This document shows, one piece after another, positions 45,321 through 55,592 of a stretch of DNA of 64,000 nt; the stretch's first letter is position 1, and every line of letters starts with the position of its first letter. The notes beneath the pieces are model-generated. The model was not told the DNA's origin, did not search any database, and worked only from the letters and a program-made list of their open reading frames with translations. Origin of the DNA: an uncultured Bacteroidales bacterium (GTDB lineage Bacteria > Bacteroidota > Bacteroidia > Bacteroidales > Muribaculaceae); NCBI GenBank assembly GCA_949123685.1, contig CASBHZ010000004.1, positions 19,674 through 83,673 on the forward strand, read 5' to 3'. Both the position numbers and the translations under genes were made by a program.

Positions 45321-46184
45321 TCAATTTAATTTTTGGTAGACGCGGACGTAGTCAATCTCGTAGCGGAGTGGGAATTGGGAGTCGTCGATTTTGCCTCCGT
45401 TGTCGCCACCGAGGGCAAGGTTGAGGAGGATGTAGTCACCAAATCCCTTAAGATCGTTGCTGAAGGGGTTTACGTCATGTGAGTCTCCGCCGCCATGTTT
45501 TGCCTGCGAAAGGGGTATCTCATTAAGCAATTCTCCGTCTACATACATGCGTATCATCTCCGGATCCCAGTCCATCGTCCATACATGGAACTTCGATGCC
45601 CACATAGGGTCTTTTCCCAGGAAATGCGAGAAGGGTACGCGGACGCTGTCCCAGGCATCGCGGTTGTTGTCGCCAAGCCAGCACGCGTTGGCAAGTATTA
45701 TAGGCTCCCCATCTTTCGTGCGATAAAACTCCATCAGGTCGAGTTCTCCGTTTGCCGGCCAGCTGAATCTGTTGCCGAGTGTCCATATTGCCGGCCATGC
45801 GCCCCCTGTAACCGGAATCCGTGCCCTTACCTCAAGCCTGCCATAGCGATAATTGAAACTCTCCGACGTTGTTAGGCAGGAAGATGTGTATTTTATCCTC
45901 TCGCGTTGTCTACGCCAGTCGCGGCTACCGGGTTCGTGCATCGGGTTGGGACGATCTTCGAGACGTGCCGTTATTATAAGACAGCCGTCTTTTACTTCAG
46001 CGTTTTCCGGCTGATACCACTGGTCTTCATGGTTTCGCACAAAACCCTTTTCATAGTTCCAGTGAGAGGCGGGATGACCGTCTTTATCAAATTCATCACT
46101 CCAAACGAGTTTGTAATCGCTATCTTCTGCTATGGCGGAGGAAGCTATTCCACACGCCATTATTGCTAACATAAGTTTCTTCAT
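45321..46184 (-). CDS. GH16-family secreted beta-glucanase (laminarinase-like)
   Basis: The product has 287 residues with a signal peptide ending near SSAIA. The catalytic motif is present as GELDLME (Glu147 nucleophile, Asp149, Glu152 acid/base), preceded by GAWPAIWTLG and followed by WDPEMIRMYVDGEL. These features are typical of GH16 endo-beta-1,3(4)-glucanases, with other GH16 specificities (beta-galactans) possible. It is followed on the same strand by no further glycan gene. The 29-bp gap to the upstream lipoprotein gene suggests shared transcription. Confidence 0.9.
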   Translation of the reverse strand: MKKLMLAIMACGIASSAIAEDSDYKLVWSDEFDKDGHPASHWNYEKGFVRNHEDQWYQPENAEVKDGCLIITARLEDRPNPMHEPGSRDWRRQRERIKYTSSCLTTSESFNYRYGRLEVRARIPVTGGAWPAIWTLGNRFSWPANGELDLMEFYRTKDGEPIILANACWLGDNNRDAWDSVRVPFSHFLGKDPMWASKFHVWTMDWDPEMIRMYVDGELLNEIPLSQAKHGGGDSHDVNPFSNDLKGFGDYILLNLALGGDNGGKIDDSQFPLRYEIDYVRVYQKLN

Positions 46185-46213
46185 ATAAATTTTTTGTTGG
46201 GTTTATTGTAGGA

Positions 46214-48202
46214 TCAGTAGGCACCGGTCTTGCGGCGGTTCTTGCTGTTGGGATCGAATGGGTTTGCTGTCGGGTCGAATATTTCTTCCTCCTCTTCCTC
46301 GTATTCGTTGTTTTCTTGGCGGTTTCGCTTATCCTGAGCCGGTTTGTTTTTCTTTATGGCGTTAGGCTTCATCTGATCTATTGCAACGGCGAACACGTCC
46401 CATTGCTCCTCCTTGTCCCAGTTCTTCTTTATATTTATCACCTTGGGGTAATAATATGCAAGGTCGGGTTGGAGTTGAAGGTCATAATTTCCCGTGTCAT
46501 ATTCCCCGTTGCCGTTGTAATCCTCAATAATGCGGGCGTAATACTTACCAGGTGACAGATAGCGGAAGGTCACGGAGTTGTTTTCCACCGGCTCTGCACG
46601 CATCACGGCATCGCTGCCGGAAAGCAATTCCACGAATGTCGGTATCCCCGGTTCAAGTCCGGAAAGCTGGAATGTCAAAGAACAGTAGTCTTCCTCTTTT
46701 TTTGTGGTAAACTCATGGGATATCGGTCGGGTAGGTTTCCCGTATATCCCGATTGCAGCCATAGTGTCGGCAACGAGCCTGTATTTTGTTTCATACGCCC
46801 ATGGATACTCCACCTTGAAATTGCGGGGAGACACGCTGTCGCGTGGTTGTAGCGAGAACGCGTCTTTTACCGGCTTCCATGTCGAGTCTACTAATGTTTC
46901 AAGCCTGAACGCGCTTGTGTCAAGGCTCGAGAGGGGAGTGGCAAATTCAAATTCTACAGGCATATTCACCTCTTGTTGGGTAGACTTGAACAAAACATCA
47001 AGTGTGATAGCCTTGATGGAATCTTCAGCTGATATTTTTTTTGCCTTGTCGTTCTTTTTAGCTTTCTTAGGTTTAGGGCGATTATAGTAAAATCGAAGAG
47101 AATCGGTTACTTCCGACAGGTTGCCGGTAGAATCCGTGCGCAGGTAAGTTGCTGCAATACGGAGTGAATCCGCGTGTACGAGACGTTCCGGAAGCCAATA
47201 TACGATAGAGTCGTTTGTCACATTGCGTTCACCCACGGCTCCAACGAGACTTTCTCCGGCAGGATTAATGATATTAAGCTTCGGCAGGTTCTCGGCACGG
47301 GTGTTGAATTTCAGGAACACACGCGTCGTGTCGATTCTCTCATATTTTGAAAGGTATTGTGGGCGGATCTGCGAATTGAAAGTCCTGAGCAGGATGTCAT
47401 TGGGGAGGAAGCGCGTGCGCATGCGGTTTGTCACGGTGTCAACTTCTCCGAGGGTATTGTAAACCGTGTCTGTCGTTTCCACAGTTTCCGATCCGGGGGT
47501 GACCGTCACTTCATAAAATGCTATGTCTTCTTCCGGATTCTCATATTTGTAATCATTATCCTTGTCGTCGAGGGCGAACACGCGATATGTGCCTTCCTTA
47601 AGACCGCGTATTGTGAACTGACCGCGATCATCGGTTTTTGCAACCCTCAGTAGCGGAACCTTGACGAATGCCGAATCGTTAAGGTTTTCATGAACGCCTA
47701 CGAGTATCCCTTGGCGCGGTTCGAGGTTTCTGGAATCAAGCACCATCCCGGATATTCGTAGCGAATCCAGTTCAGCCCCTGTGGAAAATGTGTAGGCGAA
47801 TCCTTGGAGTTTGTTGGCTTCGTTATTATCTTCAATCGCATCTGCGAAATCGATAGTGTATGTGGTGTTCGGCAGTAATGAATCGAATGTCACTGTGACG
47901 CGTTTGCCGACCGATGCCACACGTGGCACCTGTCGAGACGGAGGAGACACGACAACTTTTGAAAAAGCGTCTTTGACATTTACCAGCTCGTTGAAAGTTA
48001 TGCTTATCCTGGTCTTGTCCACATTTAGTGAACCTTGCGGCGGATTGGCGCTTACGAACAGAGGAGGGTCCTCATCGCGTGCCCCTCCCGAGGGGTTTCC
48101 GATGTTGGCGCAAGCTGCGGCAAACAGTGTCACCACAGAGAATAGAATAAACTGTAGTAATGTGTTTTGTCTTATGATATGGGAATAATGAAACTTCATC
48201 AT
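46214..48202 (-). CDS. Ig-like (Big_5) domain lipoprotein
   Basis: The product has 662 residues. The signal ends with a lipobox-like FAAAC (Cys near 31). An N-terminal Big_5/SbsA-type Ig domain (NPPQGSLNVDKTRISITFNELVNV...NTTYTIDFADAIEDNNEAN) is followed by a carboxypeptidase-regulatory-like repeat (RISGMVLDSRNLEP, GQFTIRGLKEGTYRVFALDD), further beta domains, and a charged tail rich in Lys and Glu. This is a widespread Bacteroidetes lipoprotein of unknown role, often linked to envelope or gliding functions. It is divergent from secDF. Confidence 0.85.
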   Translation of the reverse strand: MMKFHYSHIIRQNTLLQFILFSVVTLFAAACANIGNPSGGARDEDPPLFVSANPPQGSLNVDKTRISITFNELVNVKDAFSKVVVSPPSRQVPRVASVGKRVTVTFDSLLPNTTYTIDFADAIEDNNEANKLQGFAYTFSTGAELDSLRISGMVLDSRNLEPRQGILVGVHENLNDSAFVKVPLLRVAKTDDRGQFTIRGLKEGTYRVFALDDKDNDYKYENPEEDIAFYEVTVTPGSETVETTDTVYNTLGEVDTVTNRMRTRFLPNDILLRTFNSQIRPQYLSKYERIDTTRVFLKFNTRAENLPKLNIINPAGESLVGAVGERNVTNDSIVYWLPERLVHADSLRIAATYLRTDSTGNLSEVTDSLRFYYNRPKPKKAKKNDKAKKISAEDSIKAITLDVLFKSTQQEVNMPVEFEFATPLSSLDTSAFRLETLVDSTWKPVKDAFSLQPRDSVSPRNFKVEYPWAYETKYRLVADTMAAIGIYGKPTRPISHEFTTKKEEDYCSLTFQLSGLEPGIPTFVELLSGSDAVMRAEPVENNSVTFRYLSPGKYYARIIEDYNGNGEYDTGNYDLQLQPDLAYYYPKVINIKKNWDKEEQWDVFAVAIDQMKPNAIKKNKPAQDKRNRQENNEYEEEEEEIFDPTANPFDPNSKNRRKTGAY

Positions 48203-48344
48203 CTGCTCTGTCTTATGTAATATTCAACTGCTTTTGAGACAGCATTTGTCTTAAAGGGGTTCAAAAATAGCGAAAATTATTGAGAAATGGGGATGGAATC
48301 TGTAATTTTATGCTTTGAATGCTCAAAACATAAAAAAAAAGCCG

Positions 48345-48463
48345 TATATTTGCAAGCTGAAAAGTAGTATTTCCACAGGAACTATCCTCTTGGAGGAGTG
48401 ATTTCCGTGGAAATTCATCATAGGAACGAATTTAAAAAACAATAAAATAACAACAAAATCGAA
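48345..48463 (+). promoter_or_regulatory. secDF promoter and structured leader
   Basis: TATATTTG (48345-48352) fits the promoter consensus. The about 105-nt leader contains ATTTCCAC...GTGGAAAT (8-bp arms, about 48368-48415) enclosing a smaller TCCTC-TTG-GAGGA hairpin. The nested stems could be a cis-regulatory RNA; no known riboswitch class is recognised. Confidence 0.5.
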
Positions 48464-51439
48464 ATGCAGAACAAAGGGTTTATCAGCACCATTGCTATCC
48501 TTCTGGTATTGATTTGCGGTTTTTACATCTCTTTCAGCTTTGTAACTTCTCACTATGAGAAAAAAGCGAAAGAGTTTGCAGCCATGACCGCCAAAACCAG
48601 CGACGAGACCAATGATGCCTACAAACAAAGTCTGAAGCAATTCAACGACTCAATCGACAAAGAGAAAGTTTATCTGTGGTACACCTACAATCAGGTTCGC
48701 AAGATGGAGGTTGGTCTCGGTCTTGACCTGAAAGGAGGTATGAACGTGGTGCTCGAGATATCGGTTCCCGACATCCTTCGCCAGTATGCATCGGGCGATG
48801 CTCAGCTCGCTCAGATCAATGCCGCTATCAAGAAGGCAGAGGCTGAAGGTGGCAAAGGAAGTGACAAGGATTTCGTATCGCGCGTGGCTTCGTATATACA
48901 GCCCGGTGTGATGGCGAGCCTTTTCGTTCGCGAAGGTGAATACATGGGCGGACTTAAATCAAACGCATCAAATGAAGAGGTTACAGCCGCTCTCGAAAAA
49001 CAGGTAGACAGCCAGGTTGATGCTGCATTCAATATATTCCGCACACGTATCGACCAGTTTGGTGTCGTAGCTCCCAATATCCAGAAGCTTCAGGATAAGA
49101 ACGGTCAGATTCTTCTTGAGCTTCCCGGCGTCAAAGAGCCTGAACGCGTTACCGAACTTTTGAAATCAAGTGCTAACCTTGAGTTCTTTGAGGTTTACAA
49201 TTACAATGAGATTCTTGGTGACCTTCAGCGTTTCGCTGCCGCTTACGCACAGCAGGACACTGTTAACCATATCAACGTGATTGAACTTCTTGGTGGAACA
49301 CAGCGTGCCGGACAGCCTATCGTGGGTATGGTCACTCCTTCCAACAAGAACCTTGTTGATTCTATCATAAATACGGATCTTGCCAAACGCACGCTTCCTT
49401 CAGACCTTACACTTATGTGGTCTGTTAAGCAGGCTGAGTTCCCTGTCACAGATGCTAACGGCAATATTGTCAAGAAAGACAACGGAGAAGACAAGACTGT
49501 TGGCTACTGGGAGCTTATCGCACTTAAGGGTGACGCAGTGCTCGAGGGTGATGCTGTTACTTCAGCTTCGTCTGAATATGACAATATGCGAGGCAACCTC
49601 GTAAACATGAAGATGAACGACCGTGGCGCTCAGGAATGGGCAACCATCACTCGCAATAATATCGGTCGTCCAATCGCTATCGTGCTTGATGATCATGTAT
49701 ACTCATTCCCCAACGTGAATAATGAGATCACCGGCGGTGGCTCGGAGATCACCGGAAACTTCACTCCTGAGGAGGCAAATGACCTTGCGAATGTGCTTAA
49801 ATCCGGTAAGATGTCGGCTAAGGTTAACGTTGTAAGCAACAACGTGATCGGTCCGAGTCTTGGTGCCGAGGCTATCCAGATGGGCTTTATTTCGTTCATC
49901 GTGGCTATCATCCTGCTGATGATTCTTATGGTGGCATATTATGGCTGGATTCCCGGTCTTGTTGCCAACGTGGGACTTATCCTTAACCTTTATTTCACTC
50001 TCGGTATTCTCGCGTCGCTTCAGGCTGTGCTTACCCTGTCGGGTATCGCCGGTATCGTGCTTGCACTTGGTATGGCGGTTGACGCGAATGTGCTTATCTT
50101 CGAGCGTACCAAAGAAGAGCTTAAGACGGGTAAGAAGCTTCGTCAAGCAATCTCTGAGGGTTATGGAAATGCATTCTCTGCAATTTTCGACTCTAACCTC
50201 ACTTCCGTGATCACCGGTGTGATCCTTCTCTTCTTCGGTTCCGGTCCTATCAAGGGCTTTGCAACCACTCTCATCATCGGTATCGTGTGCTCGTTCTTTA
50301 CGGCAGTGTTCCTTACCCGTATCGCATTCGACCTTATCACTAAGAATGGTCGTTGCGCAAATATGTCGTTTGCGACAGCAATCAGCCGCAACTTCCTGAC
50401 TAACCTGAAAATCAATTTCATGGGTCAGTCTAAAAAGGCGGCAGCTGTTTGGGTAGCGCTTATCGTGATATCAATTGCGTCTCTTGCTATCCGAGGCATG
50501 AACCAGGGTATTGACTTCTCCGGTGGTCGCAACTATGTGGTTCAGTTCGAGAAAGATGTGGACCGTCAGGCTGTTCAGGAGAAACTCCTTAACCTTTTCC
50601 AGACAAAAGCTAACGATCCTACAGTCTCTGTTGCCGTTATCAACATCGACAACCCTTCAAAACTCCGTATAAGCACCAACTATAAGATTGCTGAGGAATC
50701 AGAAGGTATTGAAAATGAAGTTGCTTCAATCCTTTATGAAGGACTTAAGGACGAGCTTACCGTAAATGGTAAGACAATGGATCTTGAAGCATTCTCGGTA
50801 TCGGATGAAAGCCATGGTATCATCTCTATCCAGAAGGTAGGTCCTTCCGTTGCAGATGATATGAAGCGTGATGCATTCTGGGCTTTAGGCATAGCGGTTA
50901 TCTGCATGTTCCTATATATCTTGCTCCGTTTCCGCAATATCGCATTCTCTGTTGGCGCAGTTTGTGCAGTGGCATTGACGGCATTCCTTATTGTAGGTTT
51001 CTACTCTATATGCTGGGGCTTCCTTCCTTTCTCAATGGAGATTGACCAATCGTTTATTGCCGCTGTGCTTACGATAATCGGTTATCAGATCAACGATACC
51101 GTGGTTGTATTCGACCGAGTTCGTGAGATGATCGGTATCTATCCGAAAGAAGACCGTCGCAAAACGTTCAACAAATCATTGAACCAGACAATGAGCCGTA
51201 CGGTGATGACTTCATTCTCGACGTTGCTCGTGCTCCTTTGCATCTTCTTCCTCGGTGGCGACACAATCCGTTCGTTCACATTTGCAATGATCTTCGGTGT
51301 GGTTGCCGGAACATTCTGCTCGCTTTACTGTGCTGCTCCTATCGCTTATGCGATCATGTCTCGCAGCAAGAAAGGTAACGGTGCTCAGGCAAATGCCGAT
51401 GGCAAGCCTGTTCTTGAAGGCAACCGTCGCTTCAAATAA
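48464..51439 (+). CDS. secDF: Fused protein translocase subunit SecDF
   Basis: The product has 991 residues. The SecD part (about 1-620) has an N-terminal membrane helix, GLDLKGGMNVVLEI, the large periplasmic P1 domain with FRTRIDQFGV and the GMAVDANVLIFERTKEE segment. The SecF part (about 640-965) has GIDFSGGRNYVVQF, GPSVADDMKRDAFWALGIAV and GYQINDTVVVFDRVRE. It uses the proton motive force to pull exported proteins through SecYEG. The single-chain form is usual in Bacteroidetes. A strong terminator follows. Confidence 0.97.
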   Translation: MQNKGFISTIAILLVLICGFYISFSFVTSHYEKKAKEFAAMTAKTSDETNDAYKQSLKQFNDSIDKEKVYLWYTYNQVRKMEVGLGLDLKGGMNVVLEISVPDILRQYASGDAQLAQINAAIKKAEAEGGKGSDKDFVSRVASYIQPGVMASLFVREGEYMGGLKSNASNEEVTAALEKQVDSQVDAAFNIFRTRIDQFGVVAPNIQKLQDKNGQILLELPGVKEPERVTELLKSSANLEFFEVYNYNEILGDLQRFAAAYAQQDTVNHINVIELLGGTQRAGQPIVGMVTPSNKNLVDSIINTDLAKRTLPSDLTLMWSVKQAEFPVTDANGNIVKKDNGEDKTVGYWELIALKGDAVLEGDAVTSASSEYDNMRGNLVNMKMNDRGAQEWATITRNNIGRPIAIVLDDHVYSFPNVNNEITGGGSEITGNFTPEEANDLANVLKSGKMSAKVNVVSNNVIGPSLGAEAIQMGFISFIVAIILLMILMVAYYGWIPGLVANVGLILNLYFTLGILASLQAVLTLSGIAGIVLALGMAVDANVLIFERTKEELKTGKKLRQAISEGYGNAFSAIFDSNLTSVITGVILLFFGSGPIKGFATTLIIGIVCSFFTAVFLTRIAFDLITKNGRCANMSFATAISRNFLTNLKINFMGQSKKAAAVWVALIVISIASLAIRGMNQGIDFSGGRNYVVQFEKDVDRQAVQEKLLNLFQTKANDPTVSVAVINIDNPSKLRISTNYKIAEESEGIENEVASILYEGLKDELTVNGKTMDLEAFSVSDESHGIISIQKVGPSVADDMKRDAFWALGIAVICMFLYILLRFRNIAFSVGAVCAVALTAFLIVGFYSICWGFLPFSMEIDQSFIAAVLTIIGYQINDTVVVFDRVREMIGIYPKEDRRKTFNKSLNQTMSRTVMTSFSTLLVLLCIFFLGGDTIRSFTFAMIFGVVAGTFCSLYCAAPIAYAIMSRSKKGNGAQANADGKPVLEGNRRFK

Positions 51440-51489
51440 ATGAATAATAAATCTTTCGCGAATATTTCTTAATTCGCGGATAGAGCGTT

Positions 51490-51533
51490 AAAAGGGTCGA
51501 AAATTATCATAATTTTCGACCCTTTTAATTTTT
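51490..51533 (+). terminator. Intrinsic terminator after secDF
   Basis: 18-bp perfect arms (51490-51507 and 51509-51526) are followed by AATTTTTTT. It lies 50 bp past the stop. Confidence 0.9.
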
Positions 51534-51673
51534 TTATAACTTGTTGGTTGAAACAAACAGCATTTATAGTAGGTTATACATTCATAGGCGTAAATGATTT
51601 AAACAGCTTCTTAGGCAGTTTATAAAACGAATGAAGTTTGAATCACATTATTAACACCGCCTTCGCTTATGCT

Positions 51674-52282
51674 ATGAAAACTACCATCAGAATACTAATC
51701 TCAATGATAGCAATGGCATCGGCTATAGTTCCGGCTTTTTCGCAGATGCCTGTGAATATTACGGCTAATGACCTTGTGACCAAGGTTTACGGAGTTCTTT
51801 CTCCCGAAAGTTCCAAAGCGGAACTTTGTGAGGATTGTGCAACTATTCTTAATCTTCGTCCTTCAGAGGAGGATATGGGTCTTTGGCTTGATAGCACGGA
51901 TGGCTATCAGTTCAGTTACTACGGATTGACAGTTCCGGATGTATCAGCCTTGGCCTCAATAGAGCGGGATTCCGTTGCTAATTTCGGTTTCTTTTTCCTG
52001 TTCCCATATAGTTCCACTTCCACGAAAGAGGAGATGAATCTAAGGCAGTCACAGTTTTGTGGCAGTCTTTTACGTGAGATGTATGATATAGGGGTGTCTC
52101 TTGATGTCATTACGAATCCTGATTCGCTGTTTGAAGTGGCGGGAAATTATAAAGGGAATTTTGTGGAGATACGACTCATGGATGAGGTTGTCTCCGGTTC
52201 TTTGGGCAGATATGTCTTGTTCCTCTCTGTTGAACCTAATGGCTTCACTGACGCAGACAATCTTGCAGCTACCATTGACTGA
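51674..52282 (+). CDS. Exported protein of unknown function
   Basis: I start it at ATG 51674, which gives 202 residues with a signal peptide (MKTTIRILISMIAMASAIVPAFSQ); the longer frame opens at TTG 51638 and only adds a less likely leader. The mature part has paired Cys (LCEDCATI) and mixed beta pattern, and I recognise no family. It is probably periplasmic. Convergent with the tricorn-like protease gene and separated from it by a shared terminator. Confidence 0.7.
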   Translation: MKTTIRILISMIAMASAIVPAFSQMPVNITANDLVTKVYGVLSPESSKAELCEDCATILNLRPSEEDMGLWLDSTDGYQFSYYGLTVPDVSALASIERDSVANFGFFFLFPYSSTSTKEEMNLRQSQFCGSLLREMYDIGVSLDVITNPDSLFEVAGNYKGNFVEIRLMDEVVSGSLGRYVLFLSVEPNGFTDADNLAATID

Positions 52283-52303
52283 CAAGTAAGTGATCACTTA
52301 AAA

Positions 52304-52343
52304 AATAACTCCGGACAGATTGGAAATTCTGCCCGGAGTTATT
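52304..52343. terminator. Bidirectional terminator between convergent genes
   Basis: AATAACTCCGG and its complement (52304-52314 and 52333-52343) enclose a short inner stem. The A/T-rich flanks on both sides suit termination in either direction. Confidence 0.75.
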
Positions 52344-52361
52344 AATTGGTATGACAGTAAG

Positions 52362-55300
52362 TTATTTCTTGGCGGTTTTGTCGAGGAGGTGTTTTACCGC
52401 GCCTTCAAGCTGTGAGTCAATACCTTGGAGCTCATCGCCCGGATTATTGTAGATTAACACGTCGGGATTGAGCTGATGGTTTTCGAGAACATTACCCTTC
52501 ATGTCCACGCTCGTTACCTGGGGTATGCCGAAATATAGGCTCGGATCGATCTGTGTTTCCCACCATACGGCAGTCATTGTGCCCGGTATCGGCGCTCCGA
52601 CAACATCTCCGATGCCGAGAGTCTGATAGACGAACGGAGTGCCGTGAGCATCGCTATAATTACTTTCGTTCACGAGCATCACCGAAGGTTTGGTCCATTG
52701 TGAGAACGGCTCTGAACCGATATATTTGCCACGTGGCATGAAGCGCACGTATTCCTTCCCTCCGAGTAGCAGGGCAATATCGTTATGAAGCCAACCGCCG
52801 CCATTGAAGCGCGTGTCTACAATCACTGCATCGCAGTTGCGATACTTGCCGAGGAGTTCGTCATAAACGGTCTGGAAACTGCTGCCGTTCATACCCTCGA
52901 TATGCACATAGCCGATTTTGCCTCCGGAGAGGGAATCTACAACTGCCTGGTTACGCTCCACCCAACGTTTGTAAAGGTGATCGGAGATAGCCCAGTTTTG
53001 CATAGGTTTCACTTCTGCGAAATCCGTTTTGCCATTGCTGCGTAATATTTCGATACGGGTCTTTTTGCCCGCTTTGCCTTCGAGCAAGGGATAATAGTCC
53101 TTTCCGGCTTCGATCTTTTTACCATCGATTGAAAGGATAACATCTCCTGGTTTGACATTTACTCTCTTTGCTGCAAGAGGACCGCGTGGTAGAACTTCAG
53201 TCACCTTAAGTCCTTCCCCTTCGAACGCAGGATCGAAGAAAGCTCCGAGTTCCGCTGTCTGTAGGGAAGCACCTCCGCCACCATAGCCGGCACCGGTGTG
53301 CGATGCATTAAGTTCACCAAGTATCTCGCTCATAAGGATGGCGAAATCCTGATTATTGTTTATATATGGCAGGAATTTACGGTAATGTTCTCCATAACCT
53401 TCCCAATCAATGCCATGTATGTTCTTGTCATAGAATTTATCGTTGACCTGACGGACCATATGGTCGAATATATATTCGCGTTCAAGCGACGGTTTGCGGT
53501 CGTAAGGAGCTTCAAACTCAATGTCTTCTGCAGATCCTTTTGCGAGATCTATCTTCTTCATGCCGCTTCCCGTTATGATGAAGATGTTTTCACCCTTTGC
53601 GTCAGTCTCTATTCCACCGCTGACACCTTTTATTAGAACTTTGGTGTCACCCTTCTTCAAGTCACGTTCCATTAAGTTGTAGCCACCTTCGGTTGCGGAT
53701 GCTACATAATAGAACTTGGTGCCTTTCGGATTAAGAAAATAATCGCCCACGAAAGCAGAACTGCCGGTCAAGCGCGCCATGCGGTGCTTGCGGTTGGCAA
53801 GATCAAATTCAAGGTCTTTGCTTTTTTCCTCTTTCTTGTCACCCTTCTTGTCCTTCTTCTTTTTCTTATCTCCCTCTTTAGCTTTCTCTTCTTTCTCTTT
53901 CTTCTCCTTCTCCGCCTTTTCCATGAGGGCTATTTCCTCTTCTGTAGCATTGAAGGTGTCCCAGGCTTCACCGTCGAGAGCCATCATCAATATATCTCCC
54001 TGGTTGCCCCATGAGCCTTGGCTCTTCATTCCGTATTTGCCGGTGTGGTAGGTTATGGCTTTACCGTCGAGTGCCCACTTGGCATTGCCGTCGGAATAGC
54101 CGCTTTCGGTAAGGTCTATAACCTCGTATCCGTCAGCCTTGACAAGCGCGATATCGGTGTTGTTCCAGCCTCCGATACCGATATAGTCGGCGAGGAGCCA
54201 TTTGCTGTCAGGACTCCATGAGAAAGATACGTCGCCATCGGAATATGAATAATTGAATTTCCCGTCAAGGGCGGTGTTAACCTTCTTGGTCTTGGGGTCT
54301 ATAACGCGGATTTCCGTGCGGTCTTCAAGGAATGCTATCTTGGTGCCGTCAGGACTGTAGACGGGCTGTTGTGCGGCAGTGGCGCATTTGTATAGCGGTT
54401 CTTCAACGATTTCAGTGGCATATGCAAACTGTTTTTCGTCAGGATTCTTGATTGTTGCCGTAAAAAGCTGCCAGTACCCGTCGCGGTCGGAATCATATAC
54501 CAGTGTTCGTCCGTCTTTGGAGAAGGATACGCGACGTTCCTGCGCCGGAGTGTTGGTGATACGTTTGGTAGTCTTGTATTTCGCATCCGTCACATATATG
54601 TCACCCCGGATCACGAACGCCAGCTCATTGCCCGAAGGGGATACTGCCATTGTTGTGGCTCCCCTGCCGGTGAAGTTTTTCACGCGGTCTCCGTCATATT
54701 GGTCAGCGATTACTTCGACAGCAAGTTTCTGTGGTTCGCTGCCCGGTTTCATCGTATAGATATCTCCGTCCCAAGAGAATGCCAAAGTGCCGTTATTGGC
54801 GGCTGAGAGATGGCGCACGGGATGTTTGGCAAACCAGGTTAGCTGTTTTTTACTCTTGCCATCGGCAGTCGCCTCGAAAATATTGAGTGTGCCGTCTTCC
54901 TCGCTCAGGAAGAAGAACGAACTTCCGTCAGCATTCCATACCGGGTTTAGGTCATGGCCGTTGAATCTTGTGAGCTGAGTGAATTTGCCATTGTCATATA
55001 GCCATATGTCTGACGTACCGGAGGAACGTTCATGTTTACGCCATATGTTCTCGAAACCTTTCTTGTCTTGGTATAGAAGTTTGCCCGATTTTGAAACGCT
55101 TGCAGCTCCCATCGGTAGGGAAAGGTATAATTGCGGACGTAATCCCGGTTCTGAGATGTCAAGGCGCCATGTCTGCGAGAGGAAAGGTGCCCGGGAAGAT
55201 TCCTTTGACGGCATTCCCGAAGTGGTATAGAGGATTTCGTGGTCATTAAGGAACGCTATCGGGGTTTCTGTGCCGCTATTAGTGGTCAGACGCACCGGTG

Positions 55301-55592
55301 TGCCTCCGTTCGCATTTACCGAGTAAATGTCCATTGACCCTTCGCGATTGCTCGAGAATATAATTTTGGAGCCGTCGGGACTCCACAAGGGGGCAGTGTC
55401 GTAAGCTTGGTTTGATGTGAGCTGTGAAGCCTTTCCGCCGGCTGCAGGCACTGTGAAAATGTCACCCTTATAGGTGAATGCTATAGTCGTCCCGTCGGGC
55501 GAGATAGCCGTGTTCCTGAGCCACCTTGGTGTCTCTGCGGAAACTGACACAACGGCACATCCTAAGATGGCAGTGATAAGCAGATTTTTCAT
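52362..55592 (-). CDS. Tricorn-like S41 protease with beta-propeller and PDZ domains
   Basis: The product has 1076 residues with a signal peptide (VVSVSAE). N-terminal WD40-like (PD40) blades recur, e.g. SPDGTTIAFTYKGDIF, WSPDGSKIIFSSNR and SPDGTKIAFLEDR. A very Lys/Glu-rich linker (about 570-605) precedes the tricorn core domain, a PDZ (about 785-850, RGPLAAKRVNVKPGDVILSIDGKKIE) and the S41 peptidase domain with DTRFNGGG and NESNYSDAHGTPF, whose Ser is the likely nucleophile. It should degrade peptides in the periplasm. It overlaps folK by 4 bp, a coupling of unrelated functions. Confidence 0.93.
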   Translation of the reverse strand: MKNLLITAILGCAVVSVSAETPRWLRNTAISPDGTTIAFTYKGDIFTVPAAGGKASQLTSNQAYDTAPLWSPDGSKIIFSSNREGSMDIYSVNANGGTPVRLTTNSGTETPIAFLNDHEILYTTSGMPSKESSRAPFLSQTWRLDISEPGLRPQLYLSLPMGAASVSKSGKLLYQDKKGFENIWRKHERSSGTSDIWLYDNGKFTQLTRFNGHDLNPVWNADGSSFFFLSEEDGTLNIFEATADGKSKKQLTWFAKHPVRHLSAANNGTLAFSWDGDIYTMKPGSEPQKLAVEVIADQYDGDRVKNFTGRGATTMAVSPSGNELAFVIRGDIYVTDAKYKTTKRITNTPAQERRVSFSKDGRTLVYDSDRDGYWQLFTATIKNPDEKQFAYATEIVEEPLYKCATAAQQPVYSPDGTKIAFLEDRTEIRVIDPKTKKVNTALDGKFNYSYSDGDVSFSWSPDSKWLLADYIGIGGWNNTDIALVKADGYEVIDLTESGYSDGNAKWALDGKAITYHTGKYGMKSQGSWGNQGDILMMALDGEAWDTFNATEEEIALMEKAEKEKKEKEEKAKEGDKKKKKDKKGDKKEEKSKDLEFDLANRKHRMARLTGSSAFVGDYFLNPKGTKFYYVASATEGGYNLMERDLKKGDTKVLIKGVSGGIETDAKGENIFIITGSGMKKIDLAKGSAEDIEFEAPYDRKPSLEREYIFDHMVRQVNDKFYDKNIHGIDWEGYGEHYRKFLPYINNNQDFAILMSEILGELNASHTGAGYGGGGASLQTAELGAFFDPAFEGEGLKVTEVLPRGPLAAKRVNVKPGDVILSIDGKKIEAGKDYYPLLEGKAGKKTRIEILRSNGKTDFAEVKPMQNWAISDHLYKRWVERNQAVVDSLSGGKIGYVHIEGMNGSSFQTVYDELLGKYRNCDAVIVDTRFNGGGWLHNDIALLLGGKEYVRFMPRGKYIGSEPFSQWTKPSVMLVNESNYSDAHGTPFVYQTLGIGDVVGAPIPGTMTAVWWETQIDPSLYFGIPQVTSVDMKGNVLENHQLNPDVLIYNNPGDELQGIDSQLEGAVKHLLDKTAKK

